Positions 48,916-60,485 of a stretch of DNA of 64,000 nucleotides are shown in pieces (the first letter of the stretch is position 1; each line of letters begins with the position of its first letter). The stretch is from Acanthaster planci (Eukaryota > Echinodermata > Asteroidea > Valvatida > Acanthasteridae). The stretch spans positions 9,656,396 to 9,720,395 of the forward strand of contig NW_019091362.1 in assembly GCF_001949145.1 (NCBI RefSeq), read 5' to 3'. The position numbers and the translations under genes are program-made. The notes under the pieces were generated by a model that did not search any database, was not told the origin of the DNA, and saw only the letters and a program-made list of their open reading frames with translations.

Positions 48916-49694
48916 AGATACAGACCAAAGACAACGCAAACACACGGTAAAGAGCTTTACAAAAGAGTCGTGATCTTATTACACATGGTGACAGAAACCA
49001 CTCTAGATAAGCTTTGCAAAGTGAGTAACTGGCAATTAAGTTTGCATAAAAGATTACTTCCTAGGAATGGCTCTTTTATGCATGAGAAGCATCATAATTC
49101 CTGTTCGGCGAATCTGAGCTTCTCTCCCCGAGGGAGGGGGTGGTTTCGATGTATCAAAACCTAAGCCCTTTCAGGGGTGGATTATCCAGTAGGTGCAGTA
49201 GGCATCGTGCCTATAACAGTGGCCCATCCAGGTCTTGGTGGGTGGGGTAAGTGGGATTTTTTATACGAATAGTTTTAAGAGTTTTGATAACTCTCTTTGT
49301 AGCTGTGGGAAAGCTTGAAACTAGCTACACTAGACCAGTCTAGCATCAACATGAAAGGCGACGCTTCAATCACGACCCTAACAGTATCACGGGAGGCAGC
49401 CCGCTGTTGAGGGCATTAGCAAGTGAAATGAATACCTACTTTTAGGCCCTAGGAAATAGACATTTGCTTCAACACTTCATGGGATGGTGTAAGCGGGAAG
49501 CATGGGTTGGTATACCGGTTGGTACTCAGGTCTGACGTTTGTCGTTGTCTCCTATATAGGCCTATTGTTGAACCTCTGTCGACTGTGACGAGTCTGCTTG
49601 TGAATTTAACGGAAAATGTTGCGAAATATCAAAGCAGTTTCAAAAGACAATAGCAGCAGAAGAAATTTTGTAAAAGAAGAATAAACCTTCCTAC

Positions 49695-50010
49695 CTGACT
49701 GACGGTCTGACATTTAAGCTCCTCAATTCCAGACAAACTGTCTCGGCCAACTGAAGTCTGGAAGACCTCGCCAGCTCCAGATTTGAATACCGTTTGCTTA
49801 AAAGACCAATTTGTGCTTGAATTTCCCCTTCGTCTAATAATTTACGATTATCCGCATTCTTCTGAAAACCCGAGAGTCGTTGTTTCCCTAACACCCAGCT
49901 TTGCACGCCTGACCACAATTTGTTCAATCTGTGATCCGATACCGCCAGTTGTTTTGGGCGATGTGATTCGGTGTATTGTATGTCACCAGTGGCGTGGTTA
50001 CCGTGTACTT
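49695..50010 (-). CDS. Candidate upstream exon of the uncharacterised minus gene
   Basis: A minus-strand frame ends at a strong donor (GTCAGTCAG then GTAGGAAG) at 49695. It encodes a coiled-coil-like segment, KLLDEGEIQAQIGLLSKRYS then LARSSRLQLAETVCLELRSL, with regular leucine spacing. The frame is open upstream until a stop near 50025; an acceptor at about 50011 (TTACACAG) is possible but weak. The donor phase (two bases, AG) fits an exon starting at 45502, which would make one protein of about 730 residues or more. No homologue is recognised and the joining is inference. Confidence 0.4.
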
Positions 50011-52950
50011 CTGTGTAAACACGTGTTCAAGTTCGCTGCCTGGTTGTCACAGTCAAACCCGAGAGTTATCAAATACAGATGTGCCCCGTTCGTGCACGCT
50101 GTCCTCTCTACCCGTAATGACGAATACCGATGATCTAAAATTCCCCCTTTCTTGCGATAAAATGAGTAAACATTAAAGACAAAAACAAAACAAACACAGA
50201 CGCACGGAAGGAACTGGCAACTGTGACGGCAGTGACTGTACGGCAGAATCTATAGTGTAGTTAGCCGTTCAAAGACGGCTGACAATGTAAGCGCGATAAA
50301 GTATAGTTTTGTAAGGAGAGACCGCGTCGTTTGTCAGTCAGTGTGTTCATTCTGAAGTTCCAAAGAACAGAGGAAAGGAAAGAGGGGCAGGTGATTTCCC
50401 GCTGGTATCCGGAAGCGAACCCAGATCACCAGTAAAATACACATGCATGACAATGCTGACGGCTTTTTTGATAATAATAATATAGCGACTGGGCCTCAAT
50501 CCACCTCGAGCAGAAGCACCCCTTCATCGGTTGAAAAGAGCCATATTGGCCGAGAGTGTTCATTTTGCTGGTAGCGAGAGTGGTCATTTTGCTCGGGCAC
50601 TTCATGTTAGTTTGTGAATTCAGTTCCGACCAAATTAAAGGAGTCTTCGTTGCTAAGGAAATTCTCACCTCTTTTGGACCAGCTCGAGGCTTATAGGTTG
50701 AAGGGATGTTGGGCCCAAATGGCTGAAGCAGACAGAATTAATCAAAATTTGCATGCCCTCGAGTTTCCTGCTGTTAGAAGGATTTTGTCCCTTGAATCAG
50801 TGCTTTGCAAACTGGAAAGTTGCAAGCGTGGGGCTTTACTGCCAGTTTCCATATGTTACACTTGCAAAGGAAGAATGTGGGTTCCAAAAGTATTCCAGTT
50901 TTCGCTGGAGTGGAGACACATGCTTTTAAAAATGGCAGTGGACTTTCATTTACTTGGGGAGGTTATCATCTGTGGATGAAAAAATTTCCAAAAATTCACA
51001 GAATTAGTTTTAAATGAACAGAATCTGGAAGAAGCTTTGATTGATTTGTGTCTCAAAGACCTTGGGGATTTGTGTGTATTTATCTGACGTTCTGAAATGA
51101 GCTCGGTATATTTATCATAATGTTGATTTACTGACAAGTTGGCGATACCACTATTTGTGGAGTACAGGTCGATTCTGCTTGATGCTCAGCACGCGTTTTG
51201 CACTCAACTCGCTCTTACGCAGTATCAGTCTGCAAACCCAACTCGAATATAGCGCCCTCGTTGTTGTGATTAAAGTGCTCTAGGAATTGGGGGCGCCCTA
51301 CCTCTCAACAGTGGAGGCGTTCATCTGAAAGGTGGCGTCCTGATTTAATTTAAAAATTGATGTCTACGCTTATCAAGAAATAAAAAAAATACGTTCAATT
51401 TAAAATTGAATTTAATTTCAGACCCGTAATTTTTTTTACACTGAACATACCTCCTCCACAAAAACTTTTTGGGAATGTTTTGTTCGTACGGAAGCGTTAT
51501 ACCTGTGGTTGTCGCTGAACTTAAATATTTCTCTACACGCAAAATAACACCCCTACAATCGTTAATGCTTGTAGGGGTCTTTAAACCTTTAGACGAAGGC
51601 CCCTAAAAAAATTCGGAAAACATATACATATTTTTGAGTGGTATGAACTCGGAAGAAAGGGGGAGGGTTAACCCCAAGAACGCCCTGTCTAGATCCACAC
51701 CGTGTTCAACTTGGCAGTAACCAGCAAGGGGGAATGGAACCACCCCTTTCTAGTGACCCCTACGCGTCCCCGTAGAGCTATCCTCCGCTCAACGGGGTAC
51801 TGGCACGGACTTCGTCAATAAGCAAGCTTCAATGGTCCAAAAGTCCAGAACCCTAATGTATATACTTTTTTAATTGTTGTAAAAGTTGTTACGGAAATTA
51901 TTTAAAAAGTTAATTTATATGGGCAAAATATGTCCAATTAAATTATTTATGAAATGCAAAATGATAAAAGAAACAGTGCTGATAAAAAGGCCCCGACACT
52001 ATATCTAGAGGGGAAAACACGAGACGAAAATATAACAAATTTATACTGTCGAACACTGATAAGAAAAGCACTGTTGATACGATGCCATGTTTATAAAAAC
52101 ATTTTAGGCCAAAGGCGTTGTTTTTCTTCGTTTTCCATTACTGGCTGATAGTACAAGGCACCTGTTACAAGGTGATTTGGAAAGTCCTACAAAGGGACCT
52201 TTTACCTACAGTGTGGCCAGGTACATATACATGCCCAAGCCTCGGATGATACGTGAGAAAATAACTTAAACACAGACCAAGGGACAGACATCGAGCCTGA
52301 CGAAAGCAAAAGATGCCGGGAGGAAAAACTTGTGACAAATTGTGTACGGCTGTCATTTCCGCCCTATTAGTCATGTCTGTTTTCTTTTCATTGTGTTGGA
52401 ATGTAAGGGCGGGGTCAAACGTTGAAGTCTGCACAGTGACAGAAAACGACAGAAGCTTGCTTCACAAATTGCGGAATATGAGAACTTTTTTCCTTCTATT
52501 TTCTCAAAGATATGTACATGTAGGTGATTGTTGTACACAGGTTTATTTTTAAGTGCCATGCTCTGATCATTTGGTTTAATTATTAATCACATTCTTAGTG
52601 TCACTGCGCATTTAATGTTGTTACAAACAAACAATGCTTTGGTGTTCAATTTTTGGTCAATGTATTCACAGACGTTGTTGACACATTCCAACTGGGTGAG
52701 TACACAGCCGATTCACTCATTTACTGCGCCACATACGATTTTTCCGTTGGAGCGTATTTCGCAGACTACTGTAAATTTATTCACTCATTATATACGAAAT
52801 GTCCATAGATGATACATAAAATTGTAATTTTTATCTTTTAGGGAGGGGGCACAAGTTGCGTCTGAATTGACTGAAAAAGGGAACTATTTTATCTCAGCGT
52901 ACTAAACCTCAATTGATTGATTGACAGGTGACCTGGCTAGCGTTAATATC
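50011..52950. other. Intergenic DNA, no gene supported
   Basis: Two short frames caught attention but lack support: 50614-50979 (+) and 52313-52552 (+). The space also contains CG-richer DNA near 50190-50400, which could be the promoter of the minus-strand gene. Confidence 0.4.
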
Positions 52951-52959
52951 GTTGCTTTT

Positions 52960-53143
52960 GGAACTCGCCATCTTGGATTGTTCGTAAAGCAGTGCAGGCG
53001 GAGTAAGTAGTGCACTGATCGAAGCTGTAAATTGTTGACAGTGCTTGCGTTGGCCTTCGAATTTCTTGCAGTGTGTAGCGATTCCCTAGCTGTTTGATAC
53101 AGAATTAAGGATTGTAGGGGTTGGCGAAACCCACAATTATCCG
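52960..53143 (+). promoter_or_regulatory. CTNNB1: Probable untranslated first exon of CTNNB1
   Basis: CTCGCCATCTTGGATTG at about 52965-52981 is a reverse YY1-type motif typical of start-site regions. About 170 bp later comes a strong donor, CCG then GTAAGTATAT, at 53144. The next plus-strand coding exon begins at 60441 with its own acceptor upstream of the ATG. The exon is therefore inferred as 5' UTR; the start is approximate. Confidence 0.45.
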
Positions 53144-53500
53144 GTAAGTATATTATTTTGGTTCAGAATGCTTACAATACGTACAATGATAATCCTGTGA
53201 ATGGTTCCTCCATGGCGTGTGGGGGAAAGCATTTGGCAGAATAGACTGACGAACGACTGAAACATTTAAGATCGTGAGCATGTCCTTCCTCCATGGGCCA
53301 ATGTACTAATAAGGAAAAGACATCACAAATTGAAATCCACATCACAATTAGGGCAAGCGTTGTCATTTTCATCAGGTTCATGGTGGCTTGCTTGCCCGTG
53401 ATAACATTTATGCATCATGTGCATGAAGTCCCGGCTGTATTTCTCAGCTTAGCTTAGGCTAGCTACTTCGAGAACTTTAGGTTAAAGTTACTTCGCGGTC

Positions 53501-53985
53501 TAGCCCCACTAGTGTGGCACGGACTCTCACTCCCGATCCATCCTTAGCCACACATCCGTATACGCAATTTCGTGTCGGCGTATTGAACATTTCGGTGCAC
53601 CCACTTATCATTGTGGGCGCAATTTCTTTTGAACACGAAAAATGATTCTTGACCTTTCCGCTTTCTAAAAACCATTTATTGAATGATTTCACTCACGTTA
53701 TTCAGGTATTTTCCAGTCTTTTTGCCTTTATCCATTCAATCTAACGGGCTCGCTCTCACAGTTGCCATCTTTAAAATAAGGTCATTGCAAATTAAGTCAC
53801 TTGACCCCTCATCGTCTCGACAGCTGTTCCATGTCAAGACATCTAAACTGCTGCCAAAGTTTTGGAAGAGCCCATTGGTACATGTAGTATCTTATCGCTC
53901 AGTCCGTGTATTACATATGTCTGAAGGATGTCATATGTCTAAGGATGGATCGGGAGTGAGAGTCCGTGCCACACTAGTGGGGCTA
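53501..53985. mobile_element. Foldback element with perfect 47-bp inverted ends
   Basis: Bases 53501-53547 (starting TAGCCCCACTAGTGTGGCAC) are the exact reverse complement of 53939-53985. The arms continue imperfectly inwards. The 391 bp between them have no coding capacity. It lies in the presumed CTNNB1 5'-UTR intron. Confidence 0.8.
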
Positions 53986-53999
53986 TTCTTGGTCATACA

Positions 54000-55680
54000 C
54001 TGTGTGACTTTGAGCCAGTACAGTTTACAGAGTGTCGTAATGCTGGTTTTTTGGAATCGAACTTGATAAGTGAATGATTCACAGGTGTAACAAAGCTATT
54101 AGATTAAATTTACCCCAAGTAAATCCCCCCCTATATCATCCCAAAGGTTTCTGAGCATGACATGGAGTATTTTTGACAAAAAAATAAGATTTTTGCTCAC
54201 CACCTGCGGACAATCGCTCTGTTCATGCGTCTTGTGTTTATCAGATAGTGGATGTGTCACGATTGTGTGGCTCCATATCATGGCTCAACCATTTTTGATG
54301 GTGGGGGATTTCCAGTCGTGCTATTTAGCGTCAGCACACACAAGTAGCATCAACAACTCGAAAATATCCTCTACAGATTTAAAAGTGGTTTTTTAATATT
54401 TATATATATATTGTTTATATTTCAGTCAAGGTATGCATGGCACCACTGCACCATTGCGTTGGTGTCTTCATCGTGCATGCCAACAGCAGAGGTGCACGTT
54501 GTATGATCAGGTAGCCACACGTGCCTTACATAAAGGCTAAATCGCGGGCTACCTTCAGACCGGTCACACAGCACCTCGTGTGTGCATGGTGCAACACACG
54601 GTGTACATGTAGTTCCCTGGCTGTCAATGGAAACAGTGTACATGTACACTGACTGCTCAATATGGGGCCGGCCACGGTCCGGGGATTGATTTGTTGCGGC
54701 ATGGATCGCGCAGGTGAAATAATTTTCAGGGATACTTTATGTGGGTTTAACTATGGTATAATCGTTTGTTTATCACACCAAATAAAAAAAACCACACACA
54801 CAAAAACCACAGTTTGTATTCATGTTCATACAAAAACATGAGATTTTTGTTAGCCAAACTGAGTGCAGAGTTTGCTCCTTTCTTCAACTTAACATCGGCA
54901 CTCGTATCGGCAAGGAAGGTCAAATTCTCCGGATTCAATATTTTGCCGATGTTGCCGAACATCGGCCAGATCTGATGTCCGATCTGATCATTGGTTGATC
55001 CCTACCTTAGGCTCTGTGGCTAGAAGGACTAAGGATGCTTTCAGTTGCTCAGGTCAGACATAACCTTAGACTAAAGTCCAGAGTTTTGCGGAAAATCCGC
55101 AAAAATTGCGGATTTTGGGGTAGAAAGCGGAAAACGCAATTCTCTTTTAAAAAAAAGGTCATCAAAAGTTGATTTTTTTTCTGGGTGGATGGTTCGGAAT
55201 TACATATACGTACATGGGCGCAGCGCGAGTAGATGATGCACAGTTGCTTCCCTAATCCTGGATCTCAAAACTAACTTCGTGGTCACATTCCAGCGACAAA
55301 ATCCTAAAATTTCAGTGTAATATCGTTAGTCGTTCACCTTGTGTATTGGAAAAACTAAAAATTACTTTCAAAATCTAAGCTTTTAATCGGGACTTATTAC
55401 GGGATCGTCAGAAGTGACAACACTTCTACAGTAGTTCTGAGTCGGTTTAACCGGTTCCAAATAGCAACAATACTTTTCTCGTATAAAAGTCAACCAGAGC
55501 AATTGTGGTTAGCTGGTCGTTTTTTGACAAACCGTTCAAAACTGTTGAAAATCAAAACGGAAATCTAGCTGGCAAAAAAATTCTTTTCTTGATTGTCAGG
55601 GCGGCCCGCCATGCTAAACTCCTGTGGAGACCACTGCAACATTTGAAACTGCAATTGTTGATAAGCTGTTGAATAAGCCA
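54000..55680. other. CTNNB1 5'-UTR intron, unstructured part
   Basis: No exon was supported. TACATGTACA-type words recur near 54600-54645. Confidence 0.4.
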
Positions 55681-55682
55681 CT

Positions 55683-56030
55683 TGTGAGATAAATTTGAAT
55701 AAAATCTGGTACGCTGTGTTATCTGATTGCACAGAAACGTAACAATTTGAATTCCCCAGACTAAAGACACTGTTGCTATACCTCGTGATTCGGGGCAAGC
55801 TTTTGCATAGCGACCACCGTCTCTGGAATGGACTGGTGCCTTTGTGCCGTTCTTATCCATTTAGAACAGTATATTGTTGCAAGGCATCTCTTATGTAACT
55901 AAGCAAAAGCTTGCCCTGAATCTCGAGGTATAGCAACAGTGGTTTTAGTATGGAGAATTCAAGTTATGTTCATGTGAATTTAAAGACTTCAGTGTACCAG
56001 ATTTTATTCAAATTTAACTCGCAAATGGCG
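55683..56030. mobile_element. Foldback of a repeat also found at 28908-29116
   Basis: The left arm (about 55687-55803) is inverted relative to the right arm (about 55905-56026). Both match the single copy in TIGAR intron 1, sharing AAGCTTGCCC, CTCGAGGTA/CACGAGGTA and ACCAGATTTTATTCAAATTT. Confidence 0.7.
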
Positions 56031-56369
56031 TATTGACTTAACTGGAACTCTGCCAGTTCCTTCGCTTTCATTTTCTTTGTATGTGCTAGCTTCACACACT
56101 TTCAGTTTGCCAGGACTTATTCAAAAACATACTTCCCCATGGTGTGTACACTGAACAATGCTGGTGAATCAATCTGTGCATCATTAATTCTGTCAGTGGT
56201 CATTCATGCAACATTTTTTCAGCCCTGAGAATTTCTGTATTTCTGAGCCCTGTATTTCTGCAACAGCCTCTTCAATCTTAACACTGTAAGCCCCAATTGA
56301 CACCAAACTGCATGTACGTGGAAAACTGACCGAAAATAAACTTCTTTCACATATGGACTGCTCATAATT

Positions 56370-56596
56370 TAAGGTGGAAAGCTTGCGGTAGCACCATGCA
56401 AAGATACGATCTCTTTGTGAGTCTATATGGTTCTGTAAAGAACCACGAGGAACTCAACGTTTCGGACAGTATGCTTTGTCCGTCGTCAGGAGCATACTGT
56501 CCGAAACGTTGAGTTCCTCACGGTTCTTTTCAGAACCATACAGACTCACAAAGAGATCGTATCCTTGCATGGTGCTACCGCAAGCTTTCCACCTTA
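56370..56596. mobile_element. 227-bp near-perfect palindromic element
   Basis: The element starts TAAGGTGGAAAGCTTGCGGT and ends with the complement CCGCAAGCTTTCCACCTTA. Pairing continues almost to the centre (AACTCAACGTTTCGGACAGT and its complement), leaving a loop of about 20 bases. Its central words ACGTTTCGG and CGTCGTCAGG resemble the ends of Penelope-like elements. Confidence 0.85.
56450..56495 (-). ncRNA. Hammerhead-like core inside palindrome
   Basis: On the minus strand: CTC, then CTGACGA (fits CUGANGA), a hairpin closed by GGAC/GTCC, GAAAC, GTT and GAG. CTC/GAG can form stem I next to the core. As in the motif at 36361-36416, one extra base lies between CTGANGA and stem II, so activity is doubtful. 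Confidence 0.35.
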
Positions 56597-58060
56597 GTTG
56601 TCTATCACCATGAATAGCTTGAAATCCCATCTGCTCATAATTTCTTAATTACGTAATGTCCACTGTTAGATACTTTGTCACTTGTGATCTAGAATAAGCT
56701 CATCCAACTGTAAACTGTGGGAGTTAGAATGCTGTCTTCATTTTATCAAGTGTTTTGTTCACAAATGAATGGATTGCCAAATTCCACTGCAACTATGATA
56801 ATGCACATGAGTCGTCCACAAAGGTCAGGCCATATATTCTTAGCTGGATTCTTACAGCCCAATCAACATGATCAAGTACAAGTTGTACAGGGAACCAAAC
56901 TACATACATATACCAGACTACATACCGGGTACATATACATGTACAGTAAACTCCGGCTAAGCCAGGACTCTCAGGACTGAAGAAATTATGACGACTTATG
57001 CGAATGCCGGATTGTGTTGTGAGTCGTCATTTTGCTGACTTACACGTACACATGTATTGCCTATGTACATTATGATTCTTTGCACTGATTCAATGGCTTT
57101 GATTTACCCTGGTTTTTTTTCTACCTCCATGGTCGATCCCAGCAAATTCGTTCTTGATCATTCTGCAAATTGGATAATTGATCATGTTCCCCTAAGGACG
57201 AAGCAAGGACAGCAAGCCACTTTCATATCACATCACGACTCGGCAGTGCAGTCTGTACATTATGTATGTGATACAGTTATGGTTCAGAAAACATACACTC
57301 ATCCACACATGTGCATTGGTTAAGTCCTTCTATATAGTCTGGATACCAGACCTGACGATTCTGACTACCCAACGAATCATTATCAAGGTCGTTTTCCAGT
57401 ACTCAACCTTGGCTCCGTCTCGGGCTTCAACTTTTTTACTACCTGAGTTTGAAGCTGTAAGCACACTAATTAGGGTAATTGTGCCACAAAACATATAAGA
57501 TGCAAGAGAGCAAGAACTTTCAATAATCCAATTTGATTTAAGCCCTTCAGGCCCACAATCGGGGATTGGTTTCGGGGAGGAAGCCTGAGATGGAGATGAA
57601 GTTGGGTTGTCCGGGAATCTTTGGGCATGGAACCAGACTACGTTCAATAAGGCTACCCCCCAAATGGACAGAGCACTTACATGTAGCACCAGAGGGGTTA
57701 CTGGTATTGATGTACTCATGCTGGCCACGCACGCACAGGACTTGTCACTTGACACTTCTTGGCAACTGCGCGAAGGAAGCCGATACTGAAGCACAATTTT
57801 TTGTTCAATGCTGACTTACACAAAGGAATTTTTGTGGTTTTGTGGAAAAGGAACTGAGAAAAACATGCCGACATATGACAACAAATAAATGCCGACTTAG
57901 AAATGAAATTTTCAATGGAAATGCATTACAGAGGATCAGGACTTTTGTCAAACGGCTGACTTGGACAATATGACGGGTTACTCGATGTCAACTTTAAGTT
58001 TATTGTACATATACATTTACTTGTGCATATGCTTAGTGTTAACTAACAACCCTCTTTGGC

Positions 58061-59003
58061 CGAGTTCGGGCGGGTTGTTCCCGTATGCTCACGAACAGCT
58101 GGATTTGTTGTTCATGGGTCGGCCGCTCGAATGCCAGGAACAAACAACCGGTTATCGCTGGTAGTTAGTGACAAGCAACATGCATTGCAACATGGCGGCG
58201 TCTAAGTAGGCAACGTTATTCGAGAGTTAATGTTTGGATGGGCTGAATTCTTTTCTATGTAAACAGGAACATTCATTTCGGTGTTAAGGAAAATAATTAA
58301 TGTTAATTTTGCAAAACTTCCCATTGTCTATGGCTTTGGAAGCCATCTCTCTACTTTTTGCAGCTGTTCAAAAATCAAAATCTCATGATTTTTTCCTTGT
58401 GTTTCTGTAAAACCCTGACGAGGAGGTGGTGTGTGATCCTGTTCCGAGAACAGTGTTCTTGAGTCGTGTTCCCGCCGTTCGAGCGAGAGAACAAGAAACC
58501 CATGTCAAGAACAGGCCGCCCGAACTCCACCTTTGTTGGTAGTGACGCGACCATATGCATAAAGGTCAAGTTCGGGCGGCCTGTTCTTGACATGGGTTTC
58601 TTGTTCTCTCGCTCGATTGGCGAGAACACGACCAAGAACACTGTTCTTGTAACAGGATCACACACCACCTCCTCATCAGGATTTTACATGAGCGCACGAA
58701 AAGCTTCGTGAAATTTTAACTTTGAACAGCTGCAAAAAGTATAGAGATGGATTCCAAAGCCACAGACTGTGAATGGGAAGTTTTGCAAAATTAACATTAA
58801 CTATTTTCCATAACACAGAAATCAATGTTCCTATTTAAATAGAAAAGAATTCAGCCCATCCAAACATAAACTCTCGAATAACTTGCATGGACGCCGCCAT
58901 GTTGCATGTTGCTTGCCAGTAACTACCACCAATAACCGGTTGTTTGTTCGAGCAACAAATTGAGCTGTAGTGAACATACGAGAACAAGCCACCCGAACTC
59001 AGC
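58061..59003. mobile_element. Large foldback: two inverted TIR elements
   Basis: The 943-bp region is one giant imperfect palindrome centred near 58547. Each half, about 58061-58527 and 58568-59003, itself starts and ends with inverted GAGTTCGGGCGG / CCGCCCGAACTC-type termini, so this looks like two copies of the same short element inserted head to head, with a 40-bp spacer. No transposase frame is present. Short frames on either strand are palindrome artefacts. Confidence 0.85.
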
Positions 59004-59009
59004 CTTTGT

Positions 59010-60440
59010 GTCTGGGTGGTTGTGGGCGGCATTTCTGCTTGACCTTTGGTGACCCCTAAAGAGGTGTACACTGGGCTCCTGTGAGGACCCATTGAAACAG
59101 GTGCAAGGAAATTGTTGTTTGGTACACATATAGGGGTACTGGGACATGTAACTGCAATGGAGCCATTGGATGTGCCAGTTCATGTATTGTGGCCAGCTGA
59201 TTAAAAATGTGTGGAATGGACCAGCTAGGAAAACCTTGCCCTGTGGCTGGTGACATAAGCCTTACAGATGTAATGTCACCCTTTCCTGGCCAAGAATGAA
59301 CCTTTCTGTCTTTGTAAATGTACAGAGTAGATCCACAGTTACTCCCAGCACCAGTAGAGCTTTGCTAATCTCTTTTATTTCTGTAGCCTGAGTAGCTTGT
59401 GTAACGTGGGCTACATTGTTTTTTTAACGGTTGTCAGAATGTTAAAGCGAAGTATTTACCACCAGCATTGACCTCATTTGTCCAGCCCCGCATGCACTGT
59501 GTATATGAAATGCACAAGTATGTGTACAGTCATTGCAGTGGAATGCAAGTACTTGCCAGACGTACATGTACCTGTAGGTGTACAGTGCAAGTGCATGTAC
59601 ATTTATCGCTCTGTTTATAATACCGACTGCTATTATGCATAGACTAAGTAATCAAATGCCAAGTACGTGGTTATTCAGTTTCCAAGTAGAGGATGGTTTT
59701 CGTGGGAGGATTTTAGGTGTTTAATTTGTTCCTGCATTTCATTTCCTTATGTGCAGTAGCTGTACATCGTATCTGGATTTACATATTAGCTTACATATGT
59801 TTGGGTTAGAAGGTGGATGAACTATGGTTTAAAGAACTTACTGTATCAGGACAGGTGTAGGTTTCCTTTGGAAAGCGTCAGCTCGTGTTGGTTTTGATGT
59901 TGATCACGAATGCTCAAAGTTAACTTGTAGTACACGTAGCTCTAGAATTTTCTAGGCAAAGCAACTCGTGCATTGACATGCACAGTACATGTCATGTCAC
60001 CCCGTGCCATTGTAAGATATTATCCTTTGAGCTTGAAGAGATCAAAGGAGGAGAAATTACGTTCAAACAAGATTGCCATATTCTCAAGAAAACAGACTTC
60101 TTTTGATCAACTTTGTAAATTGCAAAGGCAGAGGTTCCGAAGTTACTTAGTAGATATGGGTTTTTTTAAAGATGGTTTAGCTCAGTGTTAGCAGATTGGG
60201 GTGCAGCGTTGCTGTTGCTCCACGGAACGTGCATCTACATGTAAGACATTGTATGTTCCATGTAGTGATCAGCGGCACAATTGTTTTTGCCATGGTCTTC
60301 AGGGCTTTACTTGAGCATGAGCTCATCACTGACCAGTTGAGGAATTCATGATAACCCATGTTTTACCATTGTGAAATATAGGTGATTCTGATGAATGTTT
60401 GAATGGTCTCTCTTTTTTTTACCCTTCCATGTTCGTATAG
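59010..60440. other. CTNNB1 5'-UTR intron, end part
   Basis: No exon was recognised. TACATGTA-type words are dense at 59560-59605. Paired TCF-like sites lie at 60024-60048. Confidence 0.4.
60024..60048 (+). promoter_or_regulatory. Paired inverted TCF/LEF-like sites
   Basis: CCTTTGA at 60024-60030 and AGATCAAAGG at 60039-60048 are two TCF/LEF consensus sites facing each other eight bases apart, about 440 bp upstream of the CTNNB1 start codon. The second is an exact consensus match. Function is inference. Confidence 0.35.
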
Positions 60441-60485
60441 GAGTGTGGGTAGCAATTGGGAAGGAGTACTGCAAACGTGATCACA

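Noticed and set aside
50614-50979. 121-codon plus-strand frame with amphipathic helices
   Set aside because: It resembles coding DNA locally but has no family, no start context and no splice support.
52313-52552. 79-codon frame with a hydrophobic, signal-like N-terminus
   Set aside because: ISALLVMSVFFSLCW would suit a signal peptide, but there is no recognisable mature domain and no splice or poly(A) context.
58375-58711. Overlapping frames of 81-97 codons on both strands
   Set aside because: They share the same peptide on both strands because the DNA is palindromic; this is not coding evidence.
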